A stretch of 46,242 nt of DNA from an uncultured Myxococcales bacterium. Its GTDB lineage: Bacteria; Myxococcota_A; Polyangia; Nannocystales; Nannocystaceae. The translations under genes and the position numbers were made by a program. The notes beneath the pieces are model-generated. The model saw only the letters and a program-made list of their open reading frames with translations. It was not told the DNA's origin and did no database searches. The stretch is from positions 1-46,242 of the forward strand of contig CADEGN010000022.1 in assembly GCA_902826865.1 (NCBI GenBank), in the 5' to 3' direction. Positions 17,402 to 25,547 of this stretch are shown here, piece after piece. Within the stretch, counting starts at the first letter, position 1, and each line of letters starts with the position of its first letter.

Positions 17402-18270
17402 GCACCGTGCGCGAACGTATGGCCGGGCGACTGCAGCTGCTCGCGGCTGCGGCTCTGTTTTCGACCGGCGGCGCGGCGATCAAGGCCACGACGTTGACGA
17501 GCGTGCAGGTCGCGAGTTTTCGTTCGTTCATCGCTGCGATCGTTGTCGTCGCGCTGGTGCCGGCCGCACGCCGAATTCCGTCTGCTCGCGCCGCGGTGGT
17601 GAGCCTCGCCTACGCGGCCACGGTGATTCTCTTCGTGTTGGCAAACAAGCTCACCACTTCGGCCAACACGATCTTCCTACAGTCGACCGCACCGGTGTAC
17701 GTGCTGCTCGGCGCCCCTTGGCTGCTCGGCGAGCGCTGGTCTGCACGCGATCTTGCCTTCGTGACCGTGGCCGGCGCCGGTCTGGCGATGTTTTTCGTCG
17801 GCAGCGAGCCGCCACGGGCAAGCGCTCCCGACCCCGCGACGGGAAACTTGCTGGCGACAGGGTCGGGCATCGCCTGGGCCGCAACCATCCTCGGGCTACG
17901 GTGGATGGGGGCCCAGGGCGGGGCCGGCAACGGCCCGGTCAACGCGGTCGTCGCGGGCAACGCCCTCGCCTTCGCGATCTGCTTGCCGTTCGCGCTGCCC
18001 GTCGATTCGCTCACGGCCGGCGACGCGGCGGTGCTGTTCTACCTCGGCGTGTTCCAGATCGCCGCTCCCTACCTGCTCGTAGCGTCGGCGGTCCGCCCCC
18101 TCCCGGCACTGGAGGTCTCGATGCTCCTGCTCGTCGAGCCGGTGCTCAATCCGATTTGGGCCCTGCTCCTGCACGGCGAGGTGCCCGGGCCGTACGCCCT
18201 GCTCGGCGGTGCCGTGCTCATCGGTGCGACCGCGGCCAAGGGCTGGGCCGACCTACGCGTGCGCGCGTGA
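17398..18270 (+). CDS. EamA-family transporter
   Basis: A 290-residue inner-membrane permease of the drug/metabolite transporter superfamily, with about ten hydrophobic segments arranged as two EamA repeats. Examples are LQLLAAAALFSTGGAAIKATT at the N-terminus, the first-repeat end NKLTTSANTIFLQSTAPVYV, and the second-repeat end EVSMLLLVEPVLNPIWALLL. It starts at a GTG overlapping the glgA stop (GTGA), so it is probably translated by ribosomes finishing glgA. The substrate cannot be told; EamA proteins move amino acids, nucleosides, sugars and other metabolites. A role beside glycogen synthesis is suggested only by this coupling. Confidence 0.93.
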   Translation: MSTVRERMAGRLQLLAAAALFSTGGAAIKATTLTSVQVASFRSFIAAIVVVALVPAARRIPSARAAVVSLAYAATVILFVLANKLTTSANTIFLQSTAPVYVLLGAPWLLGERWSARDLAFVTVAGAGLAMFFVGSEPPRASAPDPATGNLLATGSGIAWAATILGLRWMGAQGGAGNGPVNAVVAGNALAFAICLPFALPVDSLTAGDAAVLFYLGVFQIAAPYLLVASAVRPLPALEVSMLLLVEPVLNPIWALLLHGEVPGPYALLGGAVLIGATAAKGWADLRVRA

Positions 18271-18302
18271 TCACCCCCAGGGGACTAGCGCTAGAGCGCG
18301 AC

Positions 18303-18938
18303 TCAACTCGCCAGAGCGATCGTCGCGACGACGAATGTAATGATGGACAGTGCCCCCCAGCGGACAGCCGCGGCGGTCCGCAGTCGACCTCGCCCGTCGA
18401 CGCCGCGCATGAGAAACCCGATGCTCGCCGCGACCCACAGGACAAACGCCGCGGCGCCGACAAACGTCGCGGTGTCGTCGCCGACCCGCGGCGCCTCCAG
18501 CAAGGCGAGGTGGTAGGCCTCGGCGTCGTCGCCACCGAGGTTGCGGCGGGCATCTTCGGCGGCCATCAGGCGGGCGATTCGACGATCGACGTCGCCGAGC
18601 ACGGCGGGATCGGGCGGATCGATCATGCGGGTCCCGACGAGCCCCGAGCGGACCTCGCGGTAGGCGACCAACGCCGCCGCGTCGTCCCCACGAACCTCGG
18701 CCGTCTCGCCGATCGCCACCAGCTCGTCCCGTGCGCGTGCGACATGCGACGCCCACGGCAGACGCCAGCGCAACGCGCGGCCGAGGTGAAGCACGCGCGT
18801 GGCCTCGTCGTCGGTTGCATCGGCACGCGCCAACTCGGCGCGCCCCTCGAGAAGCGCGCGCACGACCACGGGCACCACGAACGCCATGAGCACGGCGAGG
18901 CCGGCTGCCAGCGCCGGCAGACGCGCCCGCGCACTCAT
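18303..18938 (-). CDS. Membrane protein in ABC exporter operon
   Basis: A 211-residue protein with one membrane segment near the N-terminus (LAAGLAVLMAFVVPVVVRALL) and two near the C-terminus (FVGAAAFVLWVAASIGFLM and WGALSIITFVVATIALA). Between them is a soluble helical stretch rich in Ala/Arg/Asp (RALRWRLPWASHVARARDEL, DAAALVAYREVRSGLVGTR). I do not recognise a family. The ATG at 18938 overlaps the permease stop (ATGA), so it is translationally coupled to the ABC exporter and probably works with it, for example as an accessory membrane subunit. Confidence 0.8.
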   Translation of the reverse strand: MSARARLPALAAGLAVLMAFVVPVVVRALLEGRAELARADATDDEATRVLHLGRALRWRLPWASHVARARDELVAIGETAEVRGDDAAALVAYREVRSGLVGTRMIDPPDPAVLGDVDRRIARLMAAEDARRNLGGDDAEAYHLALLEAPRVGDDTATFVGAAAFVLWVAASIGFLMRGVDGRGRLRTAAAVRWGALSIITFVVATIALAS

Positions 18939-19741
18939 GTGAAGTCCCGGCGGCGAAACAACACGATCGCCACGGCAATACACATGCCGCCGTAAAGGAA
19001 CGCGTAGAGCGCAATCTCAGCGACGTAACCCCAACCGACGAAGCTCTCGTGCACGCTCAGCGTCGTGTCGCCGTCGATACTCGCGCCCGAGATGTAAAAC
19101 GCGTGAAAATCCGGCAGCAGCGCGGTGATCGTTTCGAGCACGGCCCCCGCCGGCGTGCCGGCCAACTTGCCCGAGGCGAGCGTGCGCAACTCGACACTGT
19201 TGCGGCCGATCACCCACAGCGACGCCGTGAACATCGCCGACAGGTAGGGCGAAGAGAACGACGAGAACAACAGGGCGAGCGCCGTCACCAACATGAGCTC
19301 GAGAAGGACGAGCGCCTCGGCCCGGATCATCGCAATGTTGTGGCTGCCGCCCTCGATTGCCAGCACGCCGGCGAGCGTCAACGACATCACGGCAACGAGG
19401 ACCACGAGGGTCACGGCCATGCCGACAAACTTGCCCAGCAGGAACTCGTGGCGATCGAGCGGCTTGGGGATGACGAAGAATACCGTCTTGCGATCGAGCT
19501 CCTTGGACAGCAGGTTCACCCCCACAAACAGGGCGATCACCAGGCCAACCGCGCTCATGCCCGCCAGACCGAGGTCCTTGATCACTCGGGTGTTCTCATG
19601 CAGCGAGAGTTGGCCCAGGACGAGCGAGAACGCCATCAGGGCGACGGCGAACAACACCAGCACGTAAAGCACGCGATTGCGCGTGGTCTCGCGGAACGTG
19701 TTGAGCGCGATCGCCCAGATCCGCTGGAGCGATTCGATCAC
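18935..19741 (-). CDS. ABC-2-type transporter permease
   Basis: A 268-residue permease with six likely membrane segments and the NosY/ABC-2 pattern: IWAIALNTFRETTRNRVLYVLVLF at the N-terminus, LLSKELDRKTVFFVIPKPLDRHEFLLGKFVG before the middle segments, and FVGWGYVAEIALYAFLYGG near the end. This family exports polysaccharides, lipids, peptides or drugs, with a separate ATP-binding subunit. It starts at a GTG whose last bases overlap the stop of the ATPase gene (GTGA) and is preceded by AAGGAGG at 19752-19758, so the pair is coupled. Substrate unknown. Confidence 0.93.
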   Translation of the reverse strand: MIESLQRIWAIALNTFRETTRNRVLYVLVLFAVALMAFSLVLGQLSLHENTRVIKDLGLAGMSAVGLVIALFVGVNLLSKELDRKTVFFVIPKPLDRHEFLLGKFVGMAVTLVVLVAVMSLTLAGVLAIEGGSHNIAMIRAEALVLLELMLVTALALLFSSFSSPYLSAMFTASLWVIGRNSVELRTLASGKLAGTPAGAVLETITALLPDFHAFYISGASIDGDTTLSVHESFVGWGYVAEIALYAFLYGGMCIAVAIVLFRRRDFT

Positions 19742-20679
19742 GCGGACGGGTCCTCCTTGCCCCCTGCGCGTGCCTCGTGGACGAACAGCTCCTCCAGGCT
19801 CTGACGGTGCGGCGTCAGCTGCAGCACCCGGCCACCACCCTTGACGATGGCGGCCACCACCGAGTTGGCCTGGTCGAGATCCTCGACGCGCACCACCCGA
19901 CCCTCGCTCGTGCGCTCATGGGCGCCTGGCCCGACGACCACCTCGCGGGCCAGATGGTCGTCGCCCTCCCACACCACGTCGACCCCCGCGATCTTGGGGC
20001 TCAGCAGGGCGCCGAGGGGGCCGGTGTCACGCAGCTCACCCCGCACGATGATCGCCACGCGGTCACACAACATCGTGGCGTCCGACAAAATGTGTGTCGA
20101 GAAGAACACGGTCTTGCCGCGCTGACGGAGCTCCACGATGATGTCGCGGACTTCTTTGCGCCCGATCGGGTCGAGGCCGCTCATGGGCTCGTCGAGCACC
20201 ACAAGCTCGGGATCGCCGATGAGTGCCTGGGCGAGTCCGACCCGCTGAAGCATCCCCTTCGAGTACGAGCGTAACGGCCGCGTTGCGGCGTGGGCGAGCC
20301 CCACCTTGGCAAGGAGGTCATCGCTGCGTCTGCGGCGGTCGGAGGCGGTAAGACCGTGCAACCGCCCCACCATGTCGAGTAGCTCTCGGGCGCTCAGGTA
20401 ATCGTAGAAGTAGGGATTTTCCGGCAGGTAGCCGACGCGCTGCTTGGCCCGGCGATCACCGACCGGCGCGCCCAGCACGTTTGCGCTGCCGGCCGTCGGA
20501 AAGATGAGGCCCATCAAGATCTTGATCGTCGTGGTTTTGCCCGCGCCGTTCGGGCCGAGGAAGCCAAAGATCTCGCCGGCGTCCACCGACAAGCCCACTC
20601 CGCGCAGCGCTTCGGTACGCCGGCGCAAGAAGCCGCGGAAGAACGTCTTGCGCAGGCCCTCGACCTCCAAGACCGCCAT
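19738..20679 (-). CDS. ABC transporter ATP-binding protein
   Basis: A 313-residue ATPase of the CcmA/ABC-2 export type. Walker A is GPNGAGKT at residues 42-49, the loop at 84-89 is YLPENP (Glu in place of the usual Gln, a known variation in this subgroup), the signature is YSKGMLQR at 139-146, Walker B is VVLDEP at 160-165, and the switch His is in STHIL at 194-198. The C-terminal part from about 220 is the extra domain of this subgroup. It is the first gene of a three-gene operon with the permease and the 211-residue membrane protein. Its start is 51 bases from the divergent DUF4159 gene, so the two operons probably share a promoter region. Confidence 0.96.
   Translation of the reverse strand: MAVLEVEGLRKTFFRGFLRRRTEALRGVGLSVDAGEIFGFLGPNGAGKTTTIKILMGLIFPTAGSANVLGAPVGDRRAKQRVGYLPENPYFYDYLSARELLDMVGRLHGLTASDRRRRSDDLLAKVGLAHAATRPLRSYSKGMLQRVGLAQALIGDPELVVLDEPMSGLDPIGRKEVRDIIVELRQRGKTVFFSTHILSDATMLCDRVAIIVRGELRDTGPLGALLSPKIAGVDVVWEGDDHLAREVVVGPGAHERTSEGRVVRVEDLDQANSVVAAIVKGGGRVLQLTPHRQSLEELFVHEARAGGKEDPSA
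19752..19758 (-). promoter_or_regulatory. Strong ribosome binding site before the ABC permease
   Basis: The minus strand reads AAGGAGG ten bases ahead of the GTG at 19741. It lies inside the end of the ATPase gene and supports the GTG as the permease start. Confidence 0.7.
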
Positions 20680-20730
20680 TGGTCGGCGACAGTGTAGCCG
20701 CTCCGGCCGTGCTAGGCTGCCCCGAGAACG

Positions 20731-21504
20731 ATGCCGTCCCGACGCGATGCCCTGCGGATGGCCGCCGCCGCCTCGGCCTGGTCGATCGTCCCGGTCCCCG
20801 CACTCGCCGGGCCAGCCCCGCGGGGCGAGGATGTCCTATCGATCGACCTGCCGCAGCTGCGTTACGACGGCGAGTGGCAACCGCGTTCGGGGGCCATGCG
20901 CGTGCTTGCCCGGGAGCTCCGCCTGCGCACCCGACTCGAGCCCCTCGCGCAACCGACCAGCGTGACCGCCGAATCACGCGAGCTCTTCGATACGCCGTTC
21001 CTTTACGTCGCCGGCGAGGCCGCGCTGCCCACATTTTCGCGGGCCGGGGAGGCCAACCTGCGTCAGTTCCTCGATCTCGGGGGGCTGATCCTATTTGACG
21101 CCGCCGACGGCGGCACCGATGGGGCCTTCACCGAGTCCGCGCGCGAGTTGCTCGGTCGCATCGCCCCGGGGTCCGAGATCACCGCAGTTTCGCGCGATCA
21201 CGTCCTGTTTCGCAGCTTCTACCTTGTCGACACCCCGGTGGGTCGCACGGCGGCGTTCGATCATATGCTTGGGATCCACGACGAGGGGCGGATCAGCGCG
21301 CTCATCATGCGCAACGATCTCGGTGGCGCGTTGGAGGAGGGTCTCGATGGCCGGGTCGTTCACCCGTGCGCGCCCGGCGGAGCCGAGCAGCGACAGTGGG
21401 CGATCCGGCTCGGCGTCAATGTTCTTCTGTACGCGACCTGCACCGACTACAAGGCCGACCGCGCCCACGTCGAGACGCTGCTGCGGGCGCGGAGGTGGCG
21501 GTGA
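20731..21504 (+). CDS. DUF4159 domain protein with Tat-type signal
   Basis: A 257-residue exported protein. The N-terminus MPSRRDALRMAAAASAW has a twin-Arg pair followed by a hydrophobic stretch, as in Tat or alternative Sec signals. The body matches DUF4159: LPQLRYDGEW, MRVLARELRLRT, LFDTPFLYVAGEAALP, FLDLGGLILFDAADGG and FRSFYLVDTPVGR. In many proteobacteria this domain lies with MoxR, DUF58 and VWA proteins and ABC exporters; its exact role is unknown. Its TGA overlaps the GTG of the VWA protein (GTGA), so both are coupled. Confidence 0.85.
   Translation: MPSRRDALRMAAAASAWSIVPVPALAGPAPRGEDVLSIDLPQLRYDGEWQPRSGAMRVLARELRLRTRLEPLAQPTSVTAESRELFDTPFLYVAGEAALPTFSRAGEANLRQFLDLGGLILFDAADGGTDGAFTESARELLGRIAPGSEITAVSRDHVLFRSFYLVDTPVGRTAAFDHMLGIHDEGRISALIMRNDLGGALEEGLDGRVVHPCAPGGAEQRQWAIRLGVNVLLYATCTDYKADRAHVETLLRARRWR
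21491..21495 (+). promoter_or_regulatory. Ribosome binding site before the VWA protein
   Basis: GGAGG ends five bases ahead of the GTG at 21501 and inside the end of the DUF4159 gene. It decides the start against the nearby in-frame GTG at 21495. Confidence 0.65.
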
Positions 21505-23828
21505 ACGAGCGCTGGAGCCTGGCCCCCGGCCACGTCCCATCGACACTCGCCCTCATCGTGCTCGGGCTCTGCGGGGCCGTCGCGGTGGCCGAGGCCGCGA
21601 TGGCGTTCGCGCGCCGCAGCGATCGCATCGATCGGCGGACCGCGTTCGCCGCCCTCGGCCTGCGGTTGCTCGCGATCGGAGCCGTCTTCGCCGTGGCGTT
21701 CGAACTCACGCTTCGGCTCGACCACATCACCGATCCGATTCAGCGCGTGGTCGTGCTGGTCGATCGATCGGCTTCGATCGCCGTGCCCGACGCCACCGAG
21801 CTCGGGGCAAAACCCGAGACACGTCAGGCGCGGATCGAGCGGGTCTGGTCCGAGTCGGCCGGTCCTCGCTCCCTCTGGCGGGATCGCGGGATCTCGATCG
21901 ACGTGCGCGGGTTCGATTCGGTCAGCGAGCCGATCACCGGCGAGGCCGCGGAAACGCTGGCGACGACCCCGGTCGGAACCGCGTCCGATCTTACCGGAGC
22001 GATCGCCACGCTGCTCGGAGACGCGCAGCGGCCCGACGATCGCGTGGCCGCGGTGATCGTGCTCTCCGACGGCCTCGTCGGCGGGCTCGATTCCGAGGCC
22101 GCGACCACCCACCTCCTCGACGTCGCTGGCAAGCTCGGGGTCCCGGTCACCACCGTCGCCGTCGGGGCCCCTGCCCTCCGCGACGTCGCCGTGGCCGACG
22201 TGCGGGCGGGCGAATTCGCCTTTGTCGAGAACGTCACCGAGCTTGAGACCACAATCGTCGCGCACGGCCTCGAGGGCACCTCGGCAGCCGTTGCGTTGCT
22301 GCGTAACGGCGAGCGGATCGCCGAGCGAAAGCTCCGGCTACGCGGCGATGGCGTGCCGAACCGGATCGAGTTCGAGGTCGCCCCCGATCGCGTGGGTCAG
22401 TTCGTCTATGAGATCGCCGTGGACGAGATCGCGGGCGAAGCCACGCTCGCCAACAATCGTCGCGCGTTTGTTGTCAAGGTTCTGCGCGACAAGGTGCGGG
22501 TGCTCCACGTCGCCGGCCGTCCGGATTGGGACGTTCGCGCCCTTCGGACCTTGTTGCGGCGCGACCCCAACGTGGAGCTGCTGAGCTACTACATCTTGCG
22601 CGACTTCGACGACATCGCCCGCGAGGACACCGATGCCCTCTCGCTGATCCCGTTTCCCACCGAGGAGCTATTCGAATCCGAGCTTGGGTCGTTCGACGTG
22701 GTCGTCCTGCACAACTTCGACGCAGTGCCGCACCAGGTCGCGCAGTACATCGACAACATCGCGCAATTCGTCGATGGCGGCGGGGCATTGGTGCTGATCG
22801 GCGGCGATTTGGGATTCTCCGACGGTGGGTATGGCACGCCAGCGATCGCCCGGCAGCTGCCGATCGACGTTCGCCGAGCTCCACCACTGCGACACGAGCG
22901 GGTGCGCCCCGTTCTCACGGAGGCCGGACGGCGGCATCCGATCACTGCGTGGCTGCTCGCCGGCGATGGTCGCGGCTGGGAGCCCCTGCCCGAGCTCGAC
23001 GCCTGGAATCCGGTCGGCCTCACCGATCGCGATGATATCGGCGCGATCACCCTGCTCGCCCATCCCGACGAGCTCGATGCCCGCGGGCGGCCGCGCCCGA
23101 TCGTCGCCGTGTCCGAACCGGGAAAAGGACGGGTGGTCACGCTTGCCACTGGATCCACGTGGCGTCTCGGCTTCGCGCCTGAGCTCGCCCTCGTCGACGG
23201 CGCCCGCCCCTACGACCTCTTGTGGCTCGGCGTGGTTCGCTGGCTGCTGCGAGATGACACCTCGGGCCGGCTGTCGCTCGAGACCGACAAGCCGCGCTAT
23301 CGCGCGGGCGAGAGTGTGAAGCTCGTCGCACGCACGGCCACGGCAGCGTATGCGCCGGAACCGAGCGTGCCGGTGCAGTGGAGAATCGAACCGCTCGCCC
23401 AAGACGCCAAGCCGACGTCCAGCGGCAGTTGGACCACCGATGCGCAGGGCCGAGCCGAAGAAACCGTCGAGGCCCTGGAGATCGGCGCGTACCGGGCCAC
23501 CGCCGCGCGAGAGGGTGACGGCGGGTCGGAGGTTACCCGCGTGTTCATCGTTGAACCGCCTGGTCGCGAGTTGGCACGCATCGACGCCGACAGCGGCACC
23601 GCGCGGATGCGACGATTGGCCGAAACGACCGGCGGCGCATTCATCGAGGCCGTGGCCGGTCACATTCTGCCCGACGACGTACCCGTGGGCGAAGCGGCCG
23701 AGGACAGTCGCGCACGCGTCGGCGCACGCCGCGAGATCGCCCTGTGGGGCGGACCGATGGCGCTCGTTGTGCTGCTGTTCGCGTTCGGCGGCGAGTGGTG
23801 GCTGCGGCGACGGGTGGGCGTAGCCTGA
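21501..23828 (+). CDS. Membrane protein with VWA and glutamine-amidotransferase-like domains
   Basis: A 775-residue protein. Two membrane segments lie near residues 14-35 and 52-70. A von Willebrand factor A domain follows (about 82-250) with the MIDAS motif DRSAS at 88-92 and a second metal-site region (VIVLSDGLVGG). Then comes a beta-rich region (ELETTIVAHGLEGTSAA) and a class I glutamine-amidotransferase-like fold (VLHVAGRPDWDVRALRTLL, VVVLHNFDAVPH, GGALVLIGGDLGF), which lacks an obvious catalytic Cys. A C-terminal membrane segment (MALVVLLFAFGGEWWL) ends the protein. This architecture is common in the MoxR/VWA/DUF4159 clusters. It is coupled to the DUF4159 gene and divergent from the ABC exporter. 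It probably acts in the cell envelope. Confidence 0.85.
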   Translation: MNERWSLAPGHVPSTLALIVLGLCGAVAVAEAAMAFARRSDRIDRRTAFAALGLRLLAIGAVFAVAFELTLRLDHITDPIQRVVVLVDRSASIAVPDATELGAKPETRQARIERVWSESAGPRSLWRDRGISIDVRGFDSVSEPITGEAAETLATTPVGTASDLTGAIATLLGDAQRPDDRVAAVIVLSDGLVGGLDSEAATTHLLDVAGKLGVPVTTVAVGAPALRDVAVADVRAGEFAFVENVTELETTIVAHGLEGTSAAVALLRNGERIAERKLRLRGDGVPNRIEFEVAPDRVGQFVYEIAVDEIAGEATLANNRRAFVVKVLRDKVRVLHVAGRPDWDVRALRTLLRRDPNVELLSYYILRDFDDIAREDTDALSLIPFPTEELFESELGSFDVVVLHNFDAVPHQVAQYIDNIAQFVDGGGALVLIGGDLGFSDGGYGTPAIARQLPIDVRRAPPLRHERVRPVLTEAGRRHPITAWLLAGDGRGWEPLPELDAWNPVGLTDRDDIGAITLLAHPDELDARGRPRPIVAVSEPGKGRVVTLATGSTWRLGFAPELALVDGARPYDLLWLGVVRWLLRDDTSGRLSLETDKPRYRAGESVKLVARTATAAYAPEPSVPVQWRIEPLAQDAKPTSSGSWTTDAQGRAEETVEALEIGAYRATAAREGDGGSEVTRVFIVEPPGRELARIDADSGTARMRRLAETTGGAFIEAVAGHILPDDVPVGEAAEDSRARVGARREIALWGGPMALVVLLFAFGGEWWLRRRVGVA

Positions 23829-23845
23829 GACATCCGCCTGGTTCG

Positions 23846-24541
23846 CTACCGCTGGGCAAGCGCACGACGCACCGGCTCGGGCAGCGCGTTGACCGAGCAG
23901 CTGAGTCGGAGGCGCGAGCGGGCGATGGCGACCGCCGGGGTGCACGGAAGTACCTCGTCGCTCGGCATCTCGAACACAAGCGGACGAACGTACGCAGCGT
24001 ATTGTGGCGGCACGTCGACCGCCTTCGGGCGCACGGTCACACGCCGACCGCGAACGCTGACCTCGGCTTCGAGATGGGCACCGCCGACGTCGACCTTGGC
24101 GACATCCCCCTCGAACACGACCTCATGGCCGACCACCTTAGAAACGGCCGCGGCGGTGAGCTGAACCGTGAGCTCCGCGTGACCGATGCCCGTCACCGCC
24201 AGCTTCTGATGGTTCAACAGCAGCTCTTTGTCGATCGCGATGTCGCGCACGTTCAGTTCAATGCGCTCCACCGCGATTCCAGCCTCAAGCACGTCGTGCA
24301 GCACGTCGTGCAGCACCACGTGCAGGTGTTGGACGTTCCCGCGGATAAGCACGTCGACCAGAAACGGGAATGAGTTGATGTCGACCTCGGCCCTGCCTGT
24401 CCCCGGCAGGACCTCGACCACACGCTTGGCCGCCTCGTCCTCGGCCAGCCGTTCAGCCTTGCGGTCGACCCACCAGCCAACACCGAGGACAATCGCGACG
24501 AGCGCGAGAACGATCGCGAGCACGACAGCGACCTTCTTCAT
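23846..24541 (-). CDS. DUF2993 (LmeA-like) protein
   Basis: A 231-residue protein with one N-terminal membrane segment (VVLAIVLALVAIVLGVGWWV) and then a beta-rich body of the DUF2993 type: VDINSFPFLVDVLIRGNV, KLAVTGIGHAELTVQLTAAAV, and HLEAEVSVRGRRVTVRP. LmeA in mycobacteria binds envelope lipids and supports lipoglycan maturation; whether this protein does so here is unknown. Codons 73-84 contain a near-perfect twelve-base tandem repeat giving LHVVLHDVLHDV. It converges with the VWA gene, with 17 bases between the stops. Confidence 0.82.
   Translation of the reverse strand: MKKVAVVLAIVLALVAIVLGVGWWVDRKAERLAEDEAAKRVVEVLPGTGRAEVDINSFPFLVDVLIRGNVQHLHVVLHDVLHDVLEAGIAVERIELNVRDIAIDKELLLNHQKLAVTGIGHAELTVQLTAAAVSKVVGHEVVFEGDVAKVDVGGAHLEAEVSVRGRRVTVRPKAVDVPPQYAAYVRPLVFEMPSDEVLPCTPAVAIARSRLRLSCSVNALPEPVRRALAQR
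24290..24325. repeat. Twelve-base tandem repeat in the DUF2993 gene
   Basis: Two perfect copies of CACGTCGTGCAG lie at 24290-24301 and 24302-24313, followed by an imperfect third copy to 24325. In the protein they give repeated L-H-D-V units in a predicted helix. The length keeps the reading frame. Confidence 0.8.
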
Positions 24542-24653
24542 GAAGCCTACGCATCGTGCGCCGCGGCGGTGGGCAGGTCAAGCCCGCGAGGGCACGGAAT
24601 AGCACAGGTGGATGACACGCCCAGGTCGGCCGGCTGCTACATTCGTGCCTGAC

Positions 24654-25478
24654 ATGAAGTGGACGCGCGGACACGAGAGCCAGTTCGTCGACGATCGTCG
24701 CGGTCGCAGCAAAGGAGCGATCGCCGGGCTGGGCATCGTCGGCACGATTATCGCGGTGCTCGTGTCCAACTTCCTCGGCGTGGATATCCGCCCCTTGCTC
24801 GGCGGAGGCGGTGCGGGAGGCGAGCCGATCCCGGCCGACCAAGACCGCGATCGCGAGCTCAAAGAGATGGTCTCCTTCGTCCTCGATGAAGCCCAAGCCA
24901 TGTGGGCCCGCGAGCTGCCGCGTCAGGCCGGCATCGAATATCGACCGGCGCGGATGGTGCTATTTACCGAGGCCGTGCAAACCCGATGCGGCGCGGCAGA
25001 TAGCGGTGTCGGGCCATTTTACTGTGGCGGCGACGAGCAGGTGTACATCGATCTGTCGTTTTATCGATTGCTCGACGAGCGTTTCGGTGCGCCCGGCGAC
25101 TTTGCCCAGGCCTACGTCATCGCCCACGAGATCGGCCATCACGTCCAGCACATCACCGGCGTATTCGCCAAGGCCCGCGCCGCGGGCCGCGACGACAACG
25201 CCACGTCGATCCGCCAAGAGCTCCAGGCCGATTGCTACGCCGGGATCTGGGCCAAGGCGACGGCGAAGAAGGACTTGCTCGAGGCCGGCGACCTCGAGGA
25301 AGGCCTCGCTGCCGCGGCGGCGGTGGGCGATGACAGCCTGCAAAAGAAGGCCAGCGGCCACGTCGAGCCGGAGCGGTGGACCCACGGGTCAGCCGCCATG
25401 CGCACGAAGTGGTTTCGCATCGGCTTCGATACCGGCGACATGAAGGCGTGCGACACCTTCGCCGTGGCGTCGCCCTAA
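24654..25478 (+). CDS. Putative neutral zinc metallopeptidase (YpfJ-like)
   Basis: A 274-residue protein of the family often called putative neutral zinc metallopeptidase (YpfJ, COG2321). It has a short Arg-rich N-terminus (MKWTRGHESQFVDDRRG), one membrane segment at about 22-41, a Gly-rich linker, and the peptidase domain with HEIGH at 158-162 (zinc His and catalytic Glu). The third ligand is in ELQADCYAG at 189-197. The C-terminal WTHGSAAMRTKWF is also diagnostic. The start ATG at 24654 matches family N-termini. It is probably anchored in the inner membrane with the domain in the periplasm. Substrate unknown. It is divergent from the DUF2993 gene. Confidence 0.92.
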   Translation: MKWTRGHESQFVDDRRGRSKGAIAGLGIVGTIIAVLVSNFLGVDIRPLLGGGGAGGEPIPADQDRDRELKEMVSFVLDEAQAMWARELPRQAGIEYRPARMVLFTEAVQTRCGAADSGVGPFYCGGDEQVYIDLSFYRLLDERFGAPGDFAQAYVIAHEIGHHVQHITGVFAKARAAGRDDNATSIRQELQADCYAGIWAKATAKKDLLEAGDLEEGLAAAAAVGDDSLQKKASGHVEPERWTHGSAAMRTKWFRIGFDTGDMKACDTFAVASP

Positions 25479-25487
25479 CGCTCACGA

Positions 25488-25503
25488 TCCCCGCGGCCGG
25501 GGA
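25488..25503. terminator. Possible bidirectional terminator hairpin
   Basis: A perfect six-base stem (TCCCCG at 25488-25493, CGGGGA at 25498-25503) with a four-base loop lies ten bases after the stop of the metallopeptidase gene and between two convergent genes. There is no T run, so it would be a weak or factor-assisted terminator. Confidence 0.35.
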
Positions 25504-25547
25504 AAGCTGTCATCGATCCGAGGTCAGACGCGTTGGATGTATCGTGA

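Noticed and set aside
16914..18995. A 693-codon open frame on the plus strand across glgA, the EamA gene and beyond
   Set aside because: It is Arg/Pro/Ser-rich and lies across confident genes in other frames. In high-GC DNA long shadow frames are common, and it shows no motif or signal.
22668..23945. A 425-codon minus-strand frame opposite the VWA protein
   Set aside because: Antisense to a well-supported gene, with Arg/Gln/His-rich composition and no domain.
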